DNA of 64,000 bases from Hymenoscyphus infarciens. Taxonomy: Eukaryota; Ascomycota; Leotiomycetes; Helotiales; Helotiaceae. The DNA is taken from contig LLCB01000124.1 of NCBI GenBank assembly GCA_001414345.1, positions 95,774 through 159,773 of the forward strand, given 5' to 3'. The position numbers and the translations under genes are program-made. The notes below the pieces were generated by a model, which ran no database searches, had not been told where the DNA came from, and saw only the letters and a list, made by a program, of their open reading frames with translations. How positions within the stretch are numbered: position 1 is the stretch's first letter; every line of letters starts with the position of its first letter. Below are positions 1 to 12,522 of the stretch, one piece after another.

Positions 1-63
1 ATAGCGTTATAATAGTCTAAATCTAAGCTAAATCGATTTTAAAATAAAAAGTAATAATAAGCT

Positions 64-365
64 TAAAAGAGATATTATTAAAGCTATTACTAGTAAAGAA
101 GAGTTTTTCCTTTTTATATAATAGTATAAAATATATACTACTATAAAAGAGGTATATAAGAGTACGTTTAGTAGAATAATATACGTAAATACTAAGCTCT
201 AATATAGAAGAAAAGGAAAAACTATTTCTCTTCTATACTAAGTATAAACATCTATATATAAGAGGTTAGAGACTACTAAGTTCTAATAATAATAATAACT
301 AAGCTCTTCTTAATATAGCTAATACTAAATAAAAGGCTTTAAAGCTAAATATATAATATCTAAAA
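64..365 (+). repeat. LTR-like repeat copy A
   Basis: Shares a long core (TTTAGTAGAATAAYRTAY then ...CTCTAATATAGAAGAAAAGG) with copies at 2608, 4998, 6600 and 6985. Its 3' part (GCTAATACTAAATAAAAGGC to ATATCTAAA) is closest to the inverted copies at 6600 and 6985, so these three form one subfamily. It directly precedes the truncated Gypsy pol remnant. Confidence 0.6.
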
Positions 366-2200
366 CTTATAATCTTATATTATATTAGAAGTATATTAAT
401 ATATATTTAGACTATAGATTATTAAAATACTTTATAATAACTAAGCTACTTATAGCTAAGTAAGTCTAATAAATAAAGTTCTTATTAGACTTTAACTTTT
501 AAATCTAATTTATATCTAAGAAGAATAATTAAAAAGTAGATATATTAACCTAATATAAATAAGACCTAAAAACCTATAATTAAGCTAAATTAGATAGCTA
601 CTTATATACTCTTTTAAGACTTAATTAGTTAGACTCTTAAATTAATACTAAACTTACTTAAATCTTTTTATAATAATAGTTTATATTTCTTAATATAATT
701 TAGTTAGATATTATTTTAAAGTTAAGTTTAGATATAATTTAAATATTAAAAGAAGATAATCTATACTTCTTTTAAAAAGAATATTATAAACTTCTAGATA
801 AATACTCTCTCTTATTAAATAATTTACTTCTTTTTAAGAATTAACTTTATATTTAAAAGAATACTAAACTCTATATAAAACTAATCTAAGAAGTCTATAA
901 CTAAGTATCTAATACTTATCTAAGTATAAAAAAGATATACTAGTTATTAGTATAATACTACTACTAAGCTAGATTAGATTTAAACTATAGAAGATATATA
1001 ATAAATTATTAAGCTTATAGATACTCTTATTCTTAATAAACTAAGTAATAAGGCTTTCTTTACTCTCTATTAGTACTTAACTACTCTATATAATATTTAT
1101 ATATAGATTTTAAATTATTCTTAAAAGATAAGTATAGATTTAATACTATATTAGTATTTATTAATTAACTTAGAAAGGATTTAGTATTAATACTCTACTA
1201 CTTAATTATCGATACTAAAAGACTAGCTAAACTCTTTATTTAATAGATTTACTATTTTAGCTATTATTTTAAATTAATTATATTTAACTAAGAACTTTAG
1301 TTTATATTAGTATTTTAAACTAAATTTTATTAAATAATTAATATTAAGCTTAAACTTAGTACTACTTACTATAGATAAATAGATAAGTAGATAGAAATAA
1401 TAAACTAATATATTAAGTAAAAACTAAGACCTTTTATAATCTACTTTTAAAATAATTAGAGTAGATTAAACTTTTTAGTAGATAGAGTATAAATAATACT
1501 TTTGTACTTATTTAGTTTAATATAACCTCTTATTAGCTTAAGTTTAGACTTAATCTAAGAACTTTATAAGAGTAGAATATACTAAAAACTTCTATCTTTT
1601 AAGAATAACTTAATTATAATAAAGTAGTAAAAGTAGTTTAATATATATACTCTACTTAAGAGATAGCTAAGAATAATATAGATAAGGCTTAGTAAAAGAT
1701 AGAGAATAGTATAAATTAGTATTAAAAGACTATTAACTAAGATATTAGAAATAAAGTCTACTTATTTACTAAGAATCTTAAAATAACTTATTCTAGCTAA
1801 AAGCTTACTAAATAGTAGATAGAACCTTTTAAAATACTAGATTATATAAAATACTCTTATAGACTAAAACTTCTTAAAAGCTTATTAATTTATAATATCT
1901 TTACTTCTAATATACTATTAAAGGATTTAAATACCTCTTTACTAAAATAAGAGGCTTTAAAGCTTTTATTAGATATTATTAAAAGTATATAAGAATAGAA
2001 GATATAAGAAATACTTAGTAGTAGACTTTTTAAAAGATAGCTATAATACTAGGTAAAATAGATTAGATATAATTTAAAGCTTACTTAGTATCTTATAAAT
2101 AATTTTTAAAGCTTATTATATTATCTAAGAGACTTTTATAATAAATATCTAAAAGAGCTAAGACTATTCTAACTTCTCTTTAAATAGATTAGTAGATAAG
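340..2200 (+). mobile_element. RIP-degraded Ty3/Gypsy chromodomain retrotransposon, 3' half of pol
   Basis: Reading through RIP-type stops (TAA/TAG for CAA/CAG, TAG for TGG) recovers the order of a chromovirus pol gene on the plus strand. The RNase H tail is at about 428-550 (pattern YF.TTK.L..RQ.. followed by K.N..AD.L). The integrase zinc-binding region is at about 880-1075. The DDE integrase core is at about 1140-1420, including the DRG.QF-like segment near 1290 and the TDGQTER-like signature at 1361-1418. The post-integrase 'KL..K..GPF' region is at about 1757-1945. A chromodomain is at about 1965-2120 (LQY.VKW.GY then TWYP..NFK). The reverse transcriptase half is missing: an LTR-like copy lies immediately upstream. 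The element cannot be functional. The assignment rests on reading motifs by eye; a profile search would settle it. Confidence 0.8.
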
Positions 2201-2607
2201 AATTAGATAAGAATTAGATAAAAGAGTTAATTTATAAAACTCTATTAATACTTTCTAATTCTAGTTACTTTTAATAAAGAACTTATAATAAAAACCTAAG
2301 ATAAAACACTAACTAGTAGAATTATTTAAAGTTAATAAAGTAAAGAACTAAGACTAAGTTATTACTAAAATAGAGCCTATATCGCCTCTTCTTTCTCTAA
2401 CTTATTATTCTTCTCTTTACTCTCTTAAGTAGAAGAAGCCTAAATCGGCTCTTTCTCTACCTTCTTCTTATAAGAACGCTTCTTATCTTAGTAACCTCTT
2501 ATAATAGACTTAGAAGAGAACGTCTATAAACTCTTTAAGTAGGCCTTAAAGAGAACCTAAACCTAGGTTTAAATAGAGGTCCTATCTTCTATAGTACTAT
2601 ATAAGTG

Positions 2608-2969
2608 TAATAATACGAAATATATATAACTATAGAAGAGGTATATAGGAGTGCGTTTAGTAGAATAACGTATATAAATACTAGGCTCTAATATAGAAGA
2701 AAAGGCTAAACTAGCCTTTTCTAACTCTAGGAGTAGATAGCTATATATAAGAGGTTCGGATAGTATAAAAAGGGATCTAAAACCGAATAACGATATACGT
2801 CGGCTAATACTAAAGCCTAAACCCTACGAAGTACTTCTGAAAGTCTAGACGGATATACGGATATACGTAACCTTTCTAAATTAGATAATATAAAATAATA
2901 ATAGCTAAAATCTTATATATATAGTATATACTATATAATCTCGGCTATGTAGGACAGTATGCTATTATA
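2608..2969 (+). repeat. LTR-like repeat copy B
   Basis: About 360 bp nearly colinear with copy C at about 5056-5417, including the tail with CGGCTAATACTAAAGCC and ACTATATAATCTCGGCTAT. It begins with TG (TGTAATAATACGAA) and ends in TATTATA, compatible with TG...CA ends after RIP. B and C in direct orientation about 2.1 kb apart could be the two LTRs of a short non-autonomous element; no pol motifs are visible between them. Confidence 0.55.
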
Positions 2970-4997
2970 TCTCTCTCTCTTAAAAAAGACTCGTTCTCGA
3001 GTCTATCTATTTTATCGTTTAGAGCTAAATCGAGATATTATAGTATTATTATTAAGATTGAATCGGGATAGTATAAGTTATTATATTTGTTATATTTGTT
3101 ATAAGCGAGAAGATAAGAGTTAGTAGCTAACCTAGTTCGAAGATACTTTATTTATTGAAATTATAAGCGAGATATCGAGATATTAGTTCTAAATTATATT
3201 TATAGATACTTATAAAATAGAGACTTTGTTTCTAATCCTTTAATATTAAAAGTAAGTATTAACGTTCGCTAAAAGAGTATAGTCTAATCTATCTAGTAGG
3301 TTAGAGAAAGTTTAAAGTAAAATTAGAAAAAGTTTAAAGTAGAGTCGGAGGCGAATATTAAGAGGTAACGTTATAGGTGATAGTAATGTCTTAGCTAAGA
3401 GTTCACTTCAAAGGTATACTAATTCGTATCTAATTCGAAGAATTTAAAAAAAGAGTATAAGTCTAAAAAAGTTTAGAGTAGAGTCGGAGGTTATTAGGTT
3501 AAGAGGTAGTAATAACTTAGTTAAGAGCTTACTTCGAGAGTATACTAATTCATATCTGATTTGAATTCAAAATATAAAAAAGGACTTCTAGCCTAGCTAG
3601 AAGTAAAAGAAAGTAAGAAAGTAAAGACTATAAGACTCTATACTAGAGTTAGTAGGGTTTTAGCTAGTTAAAGGCGAAGTTGTTACCGAGTTGTCGAAAA
3701 TACTATTTAAAGTTTAGAATAATAAAAAAAAGGAGCAGTTTCGGCTAGTTAAATGAACTTAATACCGAAGTTGTTATATTATCTTATTCTCTTTAGAGTA
3801 CTTAAGGACTTATTTATCTTCTGATTTCGAAGAAAGAGTTATTATCGGATTATAGAGAGTTCGGATAGAGGAGTATTTTGAACCGAAGTGTATCTTAGTA
3901 AGTTGTAATTCTAGCGTCTTTTAAGCGTAGTAGACGCGTTTTAGAGCTAAGGTGTGATTTTCTCCTATATATAGAAGAACTGTTCTAACTCTAGTATCTC
4001 TCTAAGTATAGCCGTACTCGAAAAGCGACCTTTTGAAGTCGGTAAAAGTTTCTCTAGCGTATTCTTCTCCTAATTCCACTTCTATCTCTTTTATAACCTT
4101 TATACTAGTAGCTAGGACTCGGTCTATAACTAAGTAATCGTAGTCTTTTTAGTCGTTTGCTAGTAGAGGTTCGAGAGAAGCTTAGAGTAGAGTTAGATAA
4201 TATTCGGTTAGGATTAATAGCGATAACTTAGCTAAGAGCTCGCTTCTAAGTTTTATTCTAATAGAAAGCGTATTTTAACTAATTCGTATCCGATTCGAGA
4301 TTCGAGAGTTAGAAAGTAGTAGAAAGGTATTAGAGACAGCGGTATCTCTTAAGTAAAAGAGGTCTAAATTAGAGCTTTAAAAGCAAAGAAGGGTTCGAAT
4401 AAGAAGGGTTCGAAAAAGAGTTAGATTAGTAAAGGTTTAGAGATAGAGTGTTTTTTTAAGTTATTAACTTTAAAGTACGCTTATAATTTTATCCTCTATC
4501 TCTCTAACTAATCGTTTTATTCTTTATTTTTATACTACTATCTCGTCTATATATCGTCTATATTTAAGAAGTCTTACTTATTATTTCGTCGAGATCTTCT
4601 ATTCTTTAGTATATAGGTATAATTTAGAAAGGGTTTAGAGAGTCTTTCGAAAAGAGAGATAGCCCTAGAAGGTCGTTTAATACCTCGTAGTAGAACTAGG
4701 TTTAATATCTTCGTCGATTTTAAAGAGAGAGAGAGAGAGGTAAGGTTAGATTCAGAAGCCTTCGTAATAACTATATCGACTTATTCACTAAACCTAGAGT
4801 TATTAGAAGCCTTAAGAACACTTAGCGTATCCCGCTTCCTTAACGTATAATATACGATTTTTACTAGCTATTTATATAGATACTAAACCCTAGTATTACT
4901 CGCTGTCTAGGTAGTCTCTAATTACTTAGCTATTTAAGATTATCCTTAGTATAACTAATCTGAATCAGACCTAAAATAAAAGAGGTTCGCCGACGTA

Positions 4998-5417
4998 CTT
5001 AAAAAGAGATATTATTTATACTATTACTAGTAAAGAAGAGTTTAGCCTTTTTATATAATAGTACGAAATATATATAACTATAGAAAGGGTATATAGAAGT
5101 ACGTTTAGCAGAATAACGTATATAAATACTAGGCTCTAATATAGAAGAAAAGGCTAAACTAGCCTTTTCTAACTCTAGGAGTAGATAGCTATATATAAGA
5201 GGTTTAGATAGTATAAAAAGAGGTCTGAAACTAAACAACGATATACGTCGGCTAATACTAAAGCCCGAACCCTACGAAGTACGTCCGAAAGTCTAGATAG
5301 ACGTATAAACGTATATAACCTTTCTAAATTAGATAATATAAAACAACAATAGCCGAAACCTTATATATACGACATATACTATATAATCTCGGCTATATAG
5401 AACGGTATACTATTATA
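4998..5417 (+). repeat. LTR-like repeat copy C
   Basis: Direct repeat of copy B. It also shares about 60 bp of extra upstream sequence with copy A (AAGAGATATTATT then CTATTACTAGTAAAGAAGAG) that copy B lacks, so its left boundary is uncertain. It retains more G+C than copy A, meaning milder RIP or younger age. Confidence 0.55.
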
Positions 5418-6599
5418 ATAAGAACTATTAAATATTAGTAACTAAAACCCTTCTAATAAGTAAAGAGTACTTATAATAATCTTAGTATAAAGCGCTTAAG
5501 TCTCTTCTAAGAAGGCGAACTATATCTCTAAACTATTCTTTAGTACCTCTATACTAGTAATAAATAATCTCTTATCTAAGGCCTTAGTAGCCTCTTTAAT
5601 CTCTTTTTTCTCCTTCTTAAACTTAAGCTTACTAAACTTCTTCTCTATAAACTATAGTAACTACCTAAGTTAGAATAGATTTAATATATATTTAGAATTA
5701 AACTTACTAAGATATATATAGTATTCTACTTAATATAGTACTTATACTTCTTTAACTTAGCTTTCTTAAAAGTATATATATAATCTCGATTTTAAGATTT
5801 TATCTAAAAGTACTAAATATAATAGACTTAGTAGATAGCTAGAAGCGTACTAGAAGGATATAGAAGAGGTATTTTACTATATTATATTAGCTTTAAATTA
5901 AGTCTAATTAAGAAAGGAAAGACTTACTTTTATATATATATATATAATATATATATATATTCTAGGAGATAAGTTAGTATATAAGAATATATCTAATTAG
6001 AAGATATTCTTACTAGTTATATTTTTTAAATAAAAAGGAAAGAAGAAGAGAAGTTAGAATCGAAGAAAAGTCGCCTACTAATATACTACTTATAATAATA
6101 GCTATTACTTTATAATTATTATTTATTACTTAATAATTACTATTATAAGATATAATAATAGTAAGAATATAATAACTCTATAGTAGTATACTACTTTCTA
6201 TCTAATAGCTAATAATTAGCCTCTCTTCTATTTATCTCTATTATTATATAGTATATAATAGTAAATAAAGAGTAATTATCTCTTAAATAATAATACTACT
6301 AGCTACTAACTCTAGCTTAACTACTAGATACTATAATAGTAAGATAAGTTATATTCTTTATAATAAATAGATAAATAATACTTTAGATAATCTAATATAA
6401 TACTAACTATTATCTAAAGACTTAAGATAAGTCTTTTTTAAGAAGAGAGAATATAATAACACGCTATTCTAAATTACTAGTATTTATAGAACTATTAATA
6501 CTCTTAATACCTTAAGGCTAAGATTATAATTAACCTAATACTTATATAATAGAAGGTACTAAAGAGATTAAGGTTTAGATATTATATATTTAGCTTTAA

Positions 6600-6850
6600 A
6601 GTCTTTTATTTAGTATTAGCTATATTAGAAAAGGCTCGGTTATTATTATTATTAGAACTTAGTAGTCTCTATTCTCTTATATATAGATGTTTATACTTAG
6701 TATAAAAGAGAGATAGTTTTTCCTTTTCTTCTATATTAGAGCCTAGTATTTATATATATTATTCTACTAAACGCACTTCTATATATCTCTTCTATAGTAG
6801 TATATATTTCGTGCTATTATAAGAGATATAATAGCCTACTATCTTAAATT
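6600..6850 (-). repeat. LTR-like repeat copy D, inverted
   Basis: The reverse complement matches copy A closely through the core and the tail ending ATATCTAAA, after which the two diverge. The divergence point gives one boundary of the repeated unit. No internal region is attached, so it looks like a solo LTR. Confidence 0.6.
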
Positions 6851-6984
6851 ACTAGTATTTATAAAATTACTAATACTTATATACTAAGAGTATAAATTAC
6901 TAATACTTATATAACTAAAAGTACTAAAAGTATTAATATCTAATATTTATATTTAAAAGAGATTAAGGTTTAAATATTATATAT

Positions 6985-7230
6985 TTAGCTTTTTAGCTCT
7001 TATTATTTAGTATTAGCTATATTAAATAAGAATTAGTTGTTATTATTATTAGACTTTAGTAGTATCTAATCTCTTATATATAGATACTTCTATTTAGAAT
7101 AAGAGAAAGCTAATTTAGTCTTTTCTTCTATATTAGTACCTAGTATCTATATATCTTATTCTATTAAATATACTCTTATATATCTCTTCGAAAGTCGTAT
7201 ATAGTTCGTATTATTATAGTTATTATTACT
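6985..7230 (-). repeat. LTR-like repeat copy E, inverted
   Basis: A second inverted copy about 130 bp from copy D, more diverged but carrying the same core and the same 3' tail (TAATATAGCTAATACTAAATAA, reverse strand). It probably is another solo LTR or part of a tandem duplication with D. Confidence 0.55.
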
Positions 7231-8199
7231 ATTATTATTATCGTCGTTCTATATATTCTTCTATATATTTATAATAGAATCTAAAGACTTTCGTACTAGC
7301 TCTCTCTAATACTATAGCTTTTAACTTTTTATCTAACTACTTAGTCTAGTTAAACTTAGTAGTAGTATTATATAGTACTTAAGATATAAATATCTTATAT
7401 CTATCTTACTTTATATATCTCTATTATAAAGTGTTTATTATATTTAGTATAAATAGATTAGTAGACTTTAGTAAACTTTTCTTAATTCTATTCTTTAAAG
7501 TTAACTTAAAACTTATCTTAAAAAAGATAATCTTCGTACTCTTCTTTAGTATATTTCTTCTCTTATCTAATAGCTTAAATTATCTTCTCTATTAATATTA
7601 ACTTTAGCTTTAGTACTATCTTTAGTACTAGTTTTAGTACTATTAGAATTAGAGTTAGTATTAGTATATTCGTTATATCGTAGATCTTATTACTTAAATT
7701 AGTAGATATAGAGTAGATAGATATAGTAGATAATATCGAAAGTCTATTTATACTTTACTTAGTAAGTGAAAAAAATATCGGTTTTTAGATAAATAAGTGT
7801 CTTAAATAGTATAATTTATCTTAGAGAATAGTAGAGGATTAGTATTTATAATTAGCGCTTTCTATATTAAGAAGCGTTTACTATATTTATTAGTAAATTA
7901 TTATTAAATAGTAGAAAGAACTATGATCTATAAAAGAGAGTCTACTAGTAATATCTAGTTTACTTTTATATAACTATATCTATAGTAGAAATATATAAAG
8001 TAACTAAGTATCTATACGTCTACTATTTAGTATTAGTATAACTTATTTATAACTCGATGCCTATCTAAATAGTCTTTAAGCGAGAAGGTTACGTATTCCT
8101 ATATATACTAACTTAAGCAGTTATTCACTCTTGAATATACTAATATACTACTCTAATAATAAGTCTAATAGTGCTAAATAAAACGCAATGCCTAAACCG

Positions 8200-9432
8200 A
8201 ATTTCGTTTCCGTACTACTTTATACAAAATGTCAAAGAGTAACTCTCTCTCTTATATGTCGCTAAAATCTTTCTCGTACGGAACCATAGCCGACTATTAT
8301 GATAAGTTTTTGTATTCTGGCCGTACGCCTCTCTATAGCTTTAGTTCTCCTATTATTAAGCACTGCCTTCTCCCTTTTGATTATTCAACATTTAAATTGG
8401 TCGTAGAATTTTACTTGATCGTAATCGCCGCTCCGAGTAGTATCGATCAACTTTCGGACGCATTTCTTAGGGATCGATTATTTAGGCCACGACTTAGCAT
8501 AACTTATGTATAACACTCACGTACACCCTTATGAATTAGTACGGTCGCCAGCACAATACTACAGGTTAATAAGCTGTGTACACTAAAGTTAGACTTTATT
8601 TATTAGAAGGTAGTATATAACTTAATCTTATTATAACTCTTATAAACCATAACACTTTCTAAATTTAAAAGAAGGTATATAATTAGAATCTACATTATTC
8701 AAAAGTATAGTATATTAAATAATAAATACGAAAAGGGGTTATATAAGGAAGTTGTAATAAGCGCCTTACACTTGGCCGTAGCCTGGCTCCACTATCCTTC
8801 GTGGCCCAAATAATCGTACCCATTTCTTGGCCTCTGATCACCACAAATTTAAACACACCAATTAGCAAAAGCAACTTAGGAATACCGGAAAGAAAGACAA
8901 ACACATACTTATGACTTATAAATTGAACCAGGCATACGATTATAAAACCTTTCATTGAACATTCCCTCGAAGACCAAAGAGTGAGAATTCTTGACGCCTT
9001 TTGCTTTTAAATCAATTTCACTGTGTCTAATACGCTTGAGGAGGTCAACTATTTTGAGAATAAAAACCACCTAAGAAAATTCCTGGACGAGATTTCTTTG
9101 TCAACTGTAATAGACTCTTTCCCTCGTTGTCTTGAACAATGACTTCTTCCACTGCGGTCTCTTTGTGTCAGTTCTCATGAGATTTTATAGTTGTTCGGGT
9201 AAGATTCTAAGATATTAATAAAGGCTAGATTTTTTCATTAGCTATTAGCAGTTGAAGAAGTAAGAAGCGCAGGTAGAGTATCAAAAGTTACAGTTTCCTC
9301 TGCTGGATTGATGGTCAAACGCCCACCAATCATATATACCCAGACCCACAATAAACCTTGGCCGCCTCATCTTGAAATCTCTCGAAGCTACGACACTTCA
9401 GGCCGCGTCCATAACCACAAACAACGTCAAAC
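8200..9432. other. Transition zone without a recognisable gene
   Basis: Base composition recovers to near-genic levels around 8.2 kb. Open frames at 8229-8513 (plus) and 8695-8955 (minus) have no recognisable domain, no intron structure and no supporting context, so I do not call them. The last 150 bp before 9433 should hold the promoter of the EVE-domain gene. Confidence 0.4.
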
Positions 9433-10687
9433 ATGGCGAAACGAAAAGCAAAAGAAGCGGATCTTGGTGAGAGTAAATACAAGCCGAGAAGATCGAGTCG
9501 ACGAACGACTACGGTCGCGAAGGAAGAGGTAAAGCCGGACGTTAATGGCGCATCTGTCGCATCCACCCCTGCAAAGAAGGGGGTTGGGAAGATGACAAAG
9601 GTGGTTGCGAAAGTCGTTCCTGATAATGAAGAGGATGAGAGCGAGGAGGAGGAAAAGGTTATGAAGAAGGTTAGTTCGCGAATTCTATAAGAGGGGCTGT
9701 TCTTTAATAAATGAGGGCAAGTTGTCAATTAATATTACCATCGTCCTCTTTTTCATCATTTGTGTTATCAATATCAGGTCTAACGAATTACTAGAAGCCA
9801 TCGAAAGCAGCCAAGGCGGACAAGCCAAGTAAATCCATATCGACCAAGTCAACTACCAACGAAGCCACCGAGTCTTCAACACCAACTGGCCGCCAGTACT
9901 GGCTCTTGAAGGCCGAACCTGAGTCTCGAATTGAAAAGGGTCATGATATCAAATTCTCAATCGACGATCTCGCCTCGAGAACTGAGCCGGAGCCATGGGA
10001 TGGTATGTTATGTGTACTACAAAAATTAACACGAAAGGCTAACGACTAACCTAGGAATCCGCAACTATGCAGGTTCGTCGTCAACCAAGGAAGTATCCAT
10101 GACAACTAAACTAACATCAGGCAGCCAGAAACAACCTCCGAGCAATGAAGAAGGGCGACCAGGCATTCTTTTATCACTCAAGTTGCAAGGTCCCCGCAAT
10201 TGTTGGAACGATGGATATCGTGCAAGAGCACACCCCGGACTGTGAGTCTCCTCAGAACAGTGATAGTGACAAGAACTAATCCTATATTCAGTATCTGCTC
10301 ATGATCCATCAAAACCATACTACGATCCAAAGTCAAAACCCGATGATCCAAAGTGGTCAGTCGTTCATGTCACGTTCCGCCAAAAACTCAAGACTCCTAT
10401 CACCTTAAAAGAACTCAAAGATTGGCAATCGCAAAAGGGCCATCCACTGGAAAATATGCAGATGCTAAAGTTGGCGAGGATGGTAAGAAAACTTTTTCTT
10501 TGTTTCCCCTTTTGAACTCCTATTCCTCGTGGCCTAGAGCAAGTTTCATCGTCACTTCATACTCTCGGCTTATAAATCAACGAGAAAAACATATGTTAAT
10601 TTGTTGCAGTCTGTTAGTAAAGTTAGCGCTGAGGAGTGGGCGTTTCTCGTAGGTGAGATGAAAAGGAGGGGCGATGAGGTAAAGTAA
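9433..10687 (+). CDS. EVE-domain protein, thymocyte nuclear protein 1 (THYN1/Thy28) family
   Basis: Six exons give a clean 282-residue product: 9433-9669, 9795-10002, 10055-10072, 10125-10241, 10292-10482 and 10610-10687; the frame is kept across every junction. The third exon is only 18 nt. The N-terminal 80 residues are basic and then acidic (PRRSSRR looks like a nuclear signal; EEDESEEEE follows). The EVE domain starts at YWLLKAEPES and continues through EPWDGIRNYAARNNLR, FFYHSSCKVPAIVG and KWSVVHV to the end. EVE/PUA-like folds bind modified bases in nucleic acids, and the family is nuclear; the function in fungi is not settled. It lies right at the edge of the RIP island and is intact, so the boundary of mutation is sharp here. 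Confidence 0.9.
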
Positions 10688-11135
10688 AGTGGCTGTGTAT
10701 AATATGTATGACTTGGTGAGTTGTATTGTTTTATTTGAAATTGATGGTATTATTCTATATACCTGAGATTTCGTTGAAGGGATATATTTCGCCGAGGGCT
10801 GAGAGCGAAGAGTAACAAAACTGTGCCTATCCCTAGTGGATGCTAGTGCATCCAATTGATCTGCTTCTACGAAATGTTTCAAGCTTTTGCTGTTTCACGG
10901 TTTTATGAACTACGATTGTTGAAGAGGAAGTAAATGTGATGTGGTTGAAAGGGTTGAATTTTATTGTTGGGGGTTTGTTAATAAAGAATACTTTGGCTGA
11001 AGCATAGCAAGAAGATAGACTACGAAAAGTCTATCATGCTTTTTTTAAAGCACAAGAAGTATGTTTCACGGGAATTGAGAAGGAAAAGAAAAGCTCGACC
11101 CGAGCGAAGAGAAAAGGAGAACTGAGCGGAGTCAG
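10688..11135. repeat. 3' flank of duplication unit 1
   Basis: No gene. The stretch at about 10890-11090 (TTTCACGGTTTTATGAACTACGATTG, then TTATTGTTGGGGGTTTGTTAATA and AGCATAGCAAGAAGA) resembles 12317-12465 and 13690-13850. These are the regions downstream of the three paralogues, so non-coding DNA was copied with each gene. Confidence 0.65.
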
Positions 11136-11726
11136 TTATCCTTTTCTTCTAACGCTTAAAGGAACTGCTCTTCCTGTGAGCTTTCTCGTAAGACGGCGCA
11201 CAGCGTTCCCAAGTGTTGAGCCCTGCCGACGAAGACGAGGCCACTGGGGAGTTTTTGTGGGCTTACCAAGCTCTACTTGTCCTCCGTGTTCTTTGCAAGC
11301 GACAATTCTCTTTCCCTTTGAATTTGTCGCGATAGTCCAAGCCATAGAGTCACCAACCATAGCAAGGGCAATCAACAAACCGCCTGGGCATTCCCTCTCA
11401 TCATCAATGACGATTTCGAACCCCTTTTCGAAACCAGTGTTTTCAAGACTCTCAAACTGCTCCCCGTCGACGTAAAACAAGAGTTGATGTGGATTAGCCG
11501 TTGGTAGCTGACGGTAACAAACACCTTCTCGCGATAGCCGATCCTCCCCCACGTGGACGGCATCCACGGTGGGTTTGAAGATCAAGCTCTTATCCCATGT
11601 AAAATGGAGATGCCGAGCTCGCTTCTCGAAGTAAGTCGGGTCAGGGGCGTACTTGTGAAAGAGGTCCTCAAGTTTATAAACGGCTGAAAGCGGCGTATCA
11701 GGTTGAGCGTAAACTGGGCTCATCAT
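11136..11726 (-). CDS. Hypothetical protein, tandem family 1, copy 1
   Basis: A single-exon frame of 196 residues starting at the tandem ATG pair at 11726/11723. I do not recognise the family. It shares with the two following copies the order: a leader with AQPDTP, a motif YF.KRA.HLHFTWD (about residues 37-49), VG..RLS.EGV.YRQLPT.NP..L (about 80-103), an acidic FEKGFEIVID block followed by CP.G..I.L, LGKPT.TP, and a basic, probably helical C-terminus (RRLTRKLTGR). There is no signal peptide or membrane segment, so it is probably intracellular. A 5' leader motif CATACTCATACAAGCCA sits just before the start and recurs in copy 2. Confidence 0.75.
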   Translation of the reverse strand: MMSPVYAQPDTPLSAVYKLEDLFHKYAPDPTYFEKRARHLHFTWDKSLIFKPTVDAVHVGEDRLSREGVCYRQLPTANPHQLLFYVDGEQFESLENTGFEKGFEIVIDDERECPGGLLIALAMVGDSMAWTIATNSKGKRIVACKEHGGQVELGKPTKTPQWPRLRRQGSTLGNAVRRLTRKLTGRAVPLSVRRKG

Positions 11727-12522
11727 GGCTTGTATGAGTATGAGTATATAAGTGTCGATGAATAGAAAGGTAGATGGGAAAGAATTGACTTCCCTTATAC
11801 TTATTTTTTAATTCTGTCTACATGCTACATTCTTCTATTTTCATAGCTTGTACTAAATCGTTGTCTTGAAATTTACTGTTTAGAAAACCCTCTTTGAACT
11901 TTTAAAACTGTCTACACTTTATCGATTCTATTTTCGTCGCTTCTAAAATATGTTGTTTAGAAAATCCTCTTTCAAGAATTCGGCGTTAAGGCGCTTATCC
12001 TTACATTTCTTTATAGTGTTGCTATATTTCATTATATGAACTCTAATATTGTTTTTTATTAGTACATCATTTATTTTATCTGTGGGATCATTTGTGCTGT
12101 TTTGTTTTCATCAGGACGCAGCTGTGTCCGTTCTCGCTGTGGGCTAATTCCACAAGCAGTACCCACATACAGTACATAACGCGACGCAAACAAGCCAAGA
12201 CCTTTCAACACTCATGGAAATATTTAAATAACATCTTGCGCAGCTACTCTATATTTTTTTGTATCTTTGTTGTTGTTGAATTTTCACGTCGCGATTCTAG
12301 CGCCATTTCACACTTCTGACGATTATTTCACGGTTTTTACGAACTACGTTATTAAGGAAAAAGTAAAGGTGGTTGGTTACAAGGTGCTTGATTTATTATT
12401 AGGGTTATCTACTAATACAGTATATAAGAAGAAGAATGTCTCAAAGGGAATTGAGAAGTAGGAGGGAGAAAACAAGCAACTCGAGCGAGGAGAAAAGGCG
12501 AACTGATTGAAGTTATCCTCTT

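Larger units (their letters stand above)
1..8200. repeat. RIP-degraded AT-rich transposon island
   Basis: The block is extremely AT-rich, dominated by TA-containing words, with stop codons in all six frames and no credible gene. This is the pattern left by repeat-induced point mutation (C to T, mainly CpA to TpA) in ascomycete repeats. The 3.0-5.0 kb part is less AT-rich and holds imperfect direct repeats (around 3290-3430, 3460-3560 and 4180-4310) that share a word meaning roughly 'thymine-rich arm, CTTAGCTAAGAG, GTATACTAATTCGTATC'. Short reading frames in this block, such as the one at 4999-5238 minus, are low-complexity and not credible genes. It may be a subtelomeric or interspersed heterochromatic island; which one cannot be told from the window. 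Confidence 0.9.

Noticed and set aside
4999..5238. Minus-strand open frame of 79 residues in the AT-rich island
   Set aside because: Low-complexity, inside an LTR-like repeat copy, no domain.
8229..8513. Plus-strand frame of 94 residues
   Set aside because: No recognisable motif, no intron structure, at the edge of the repeat island; not enough support for a gene.
9330..9728. Minus-strand frame of 132 residues opposite the EVE-domain gene
   Set aside because: Antisense shadow of exon 1; the plus strand has the spliced EVE protein.
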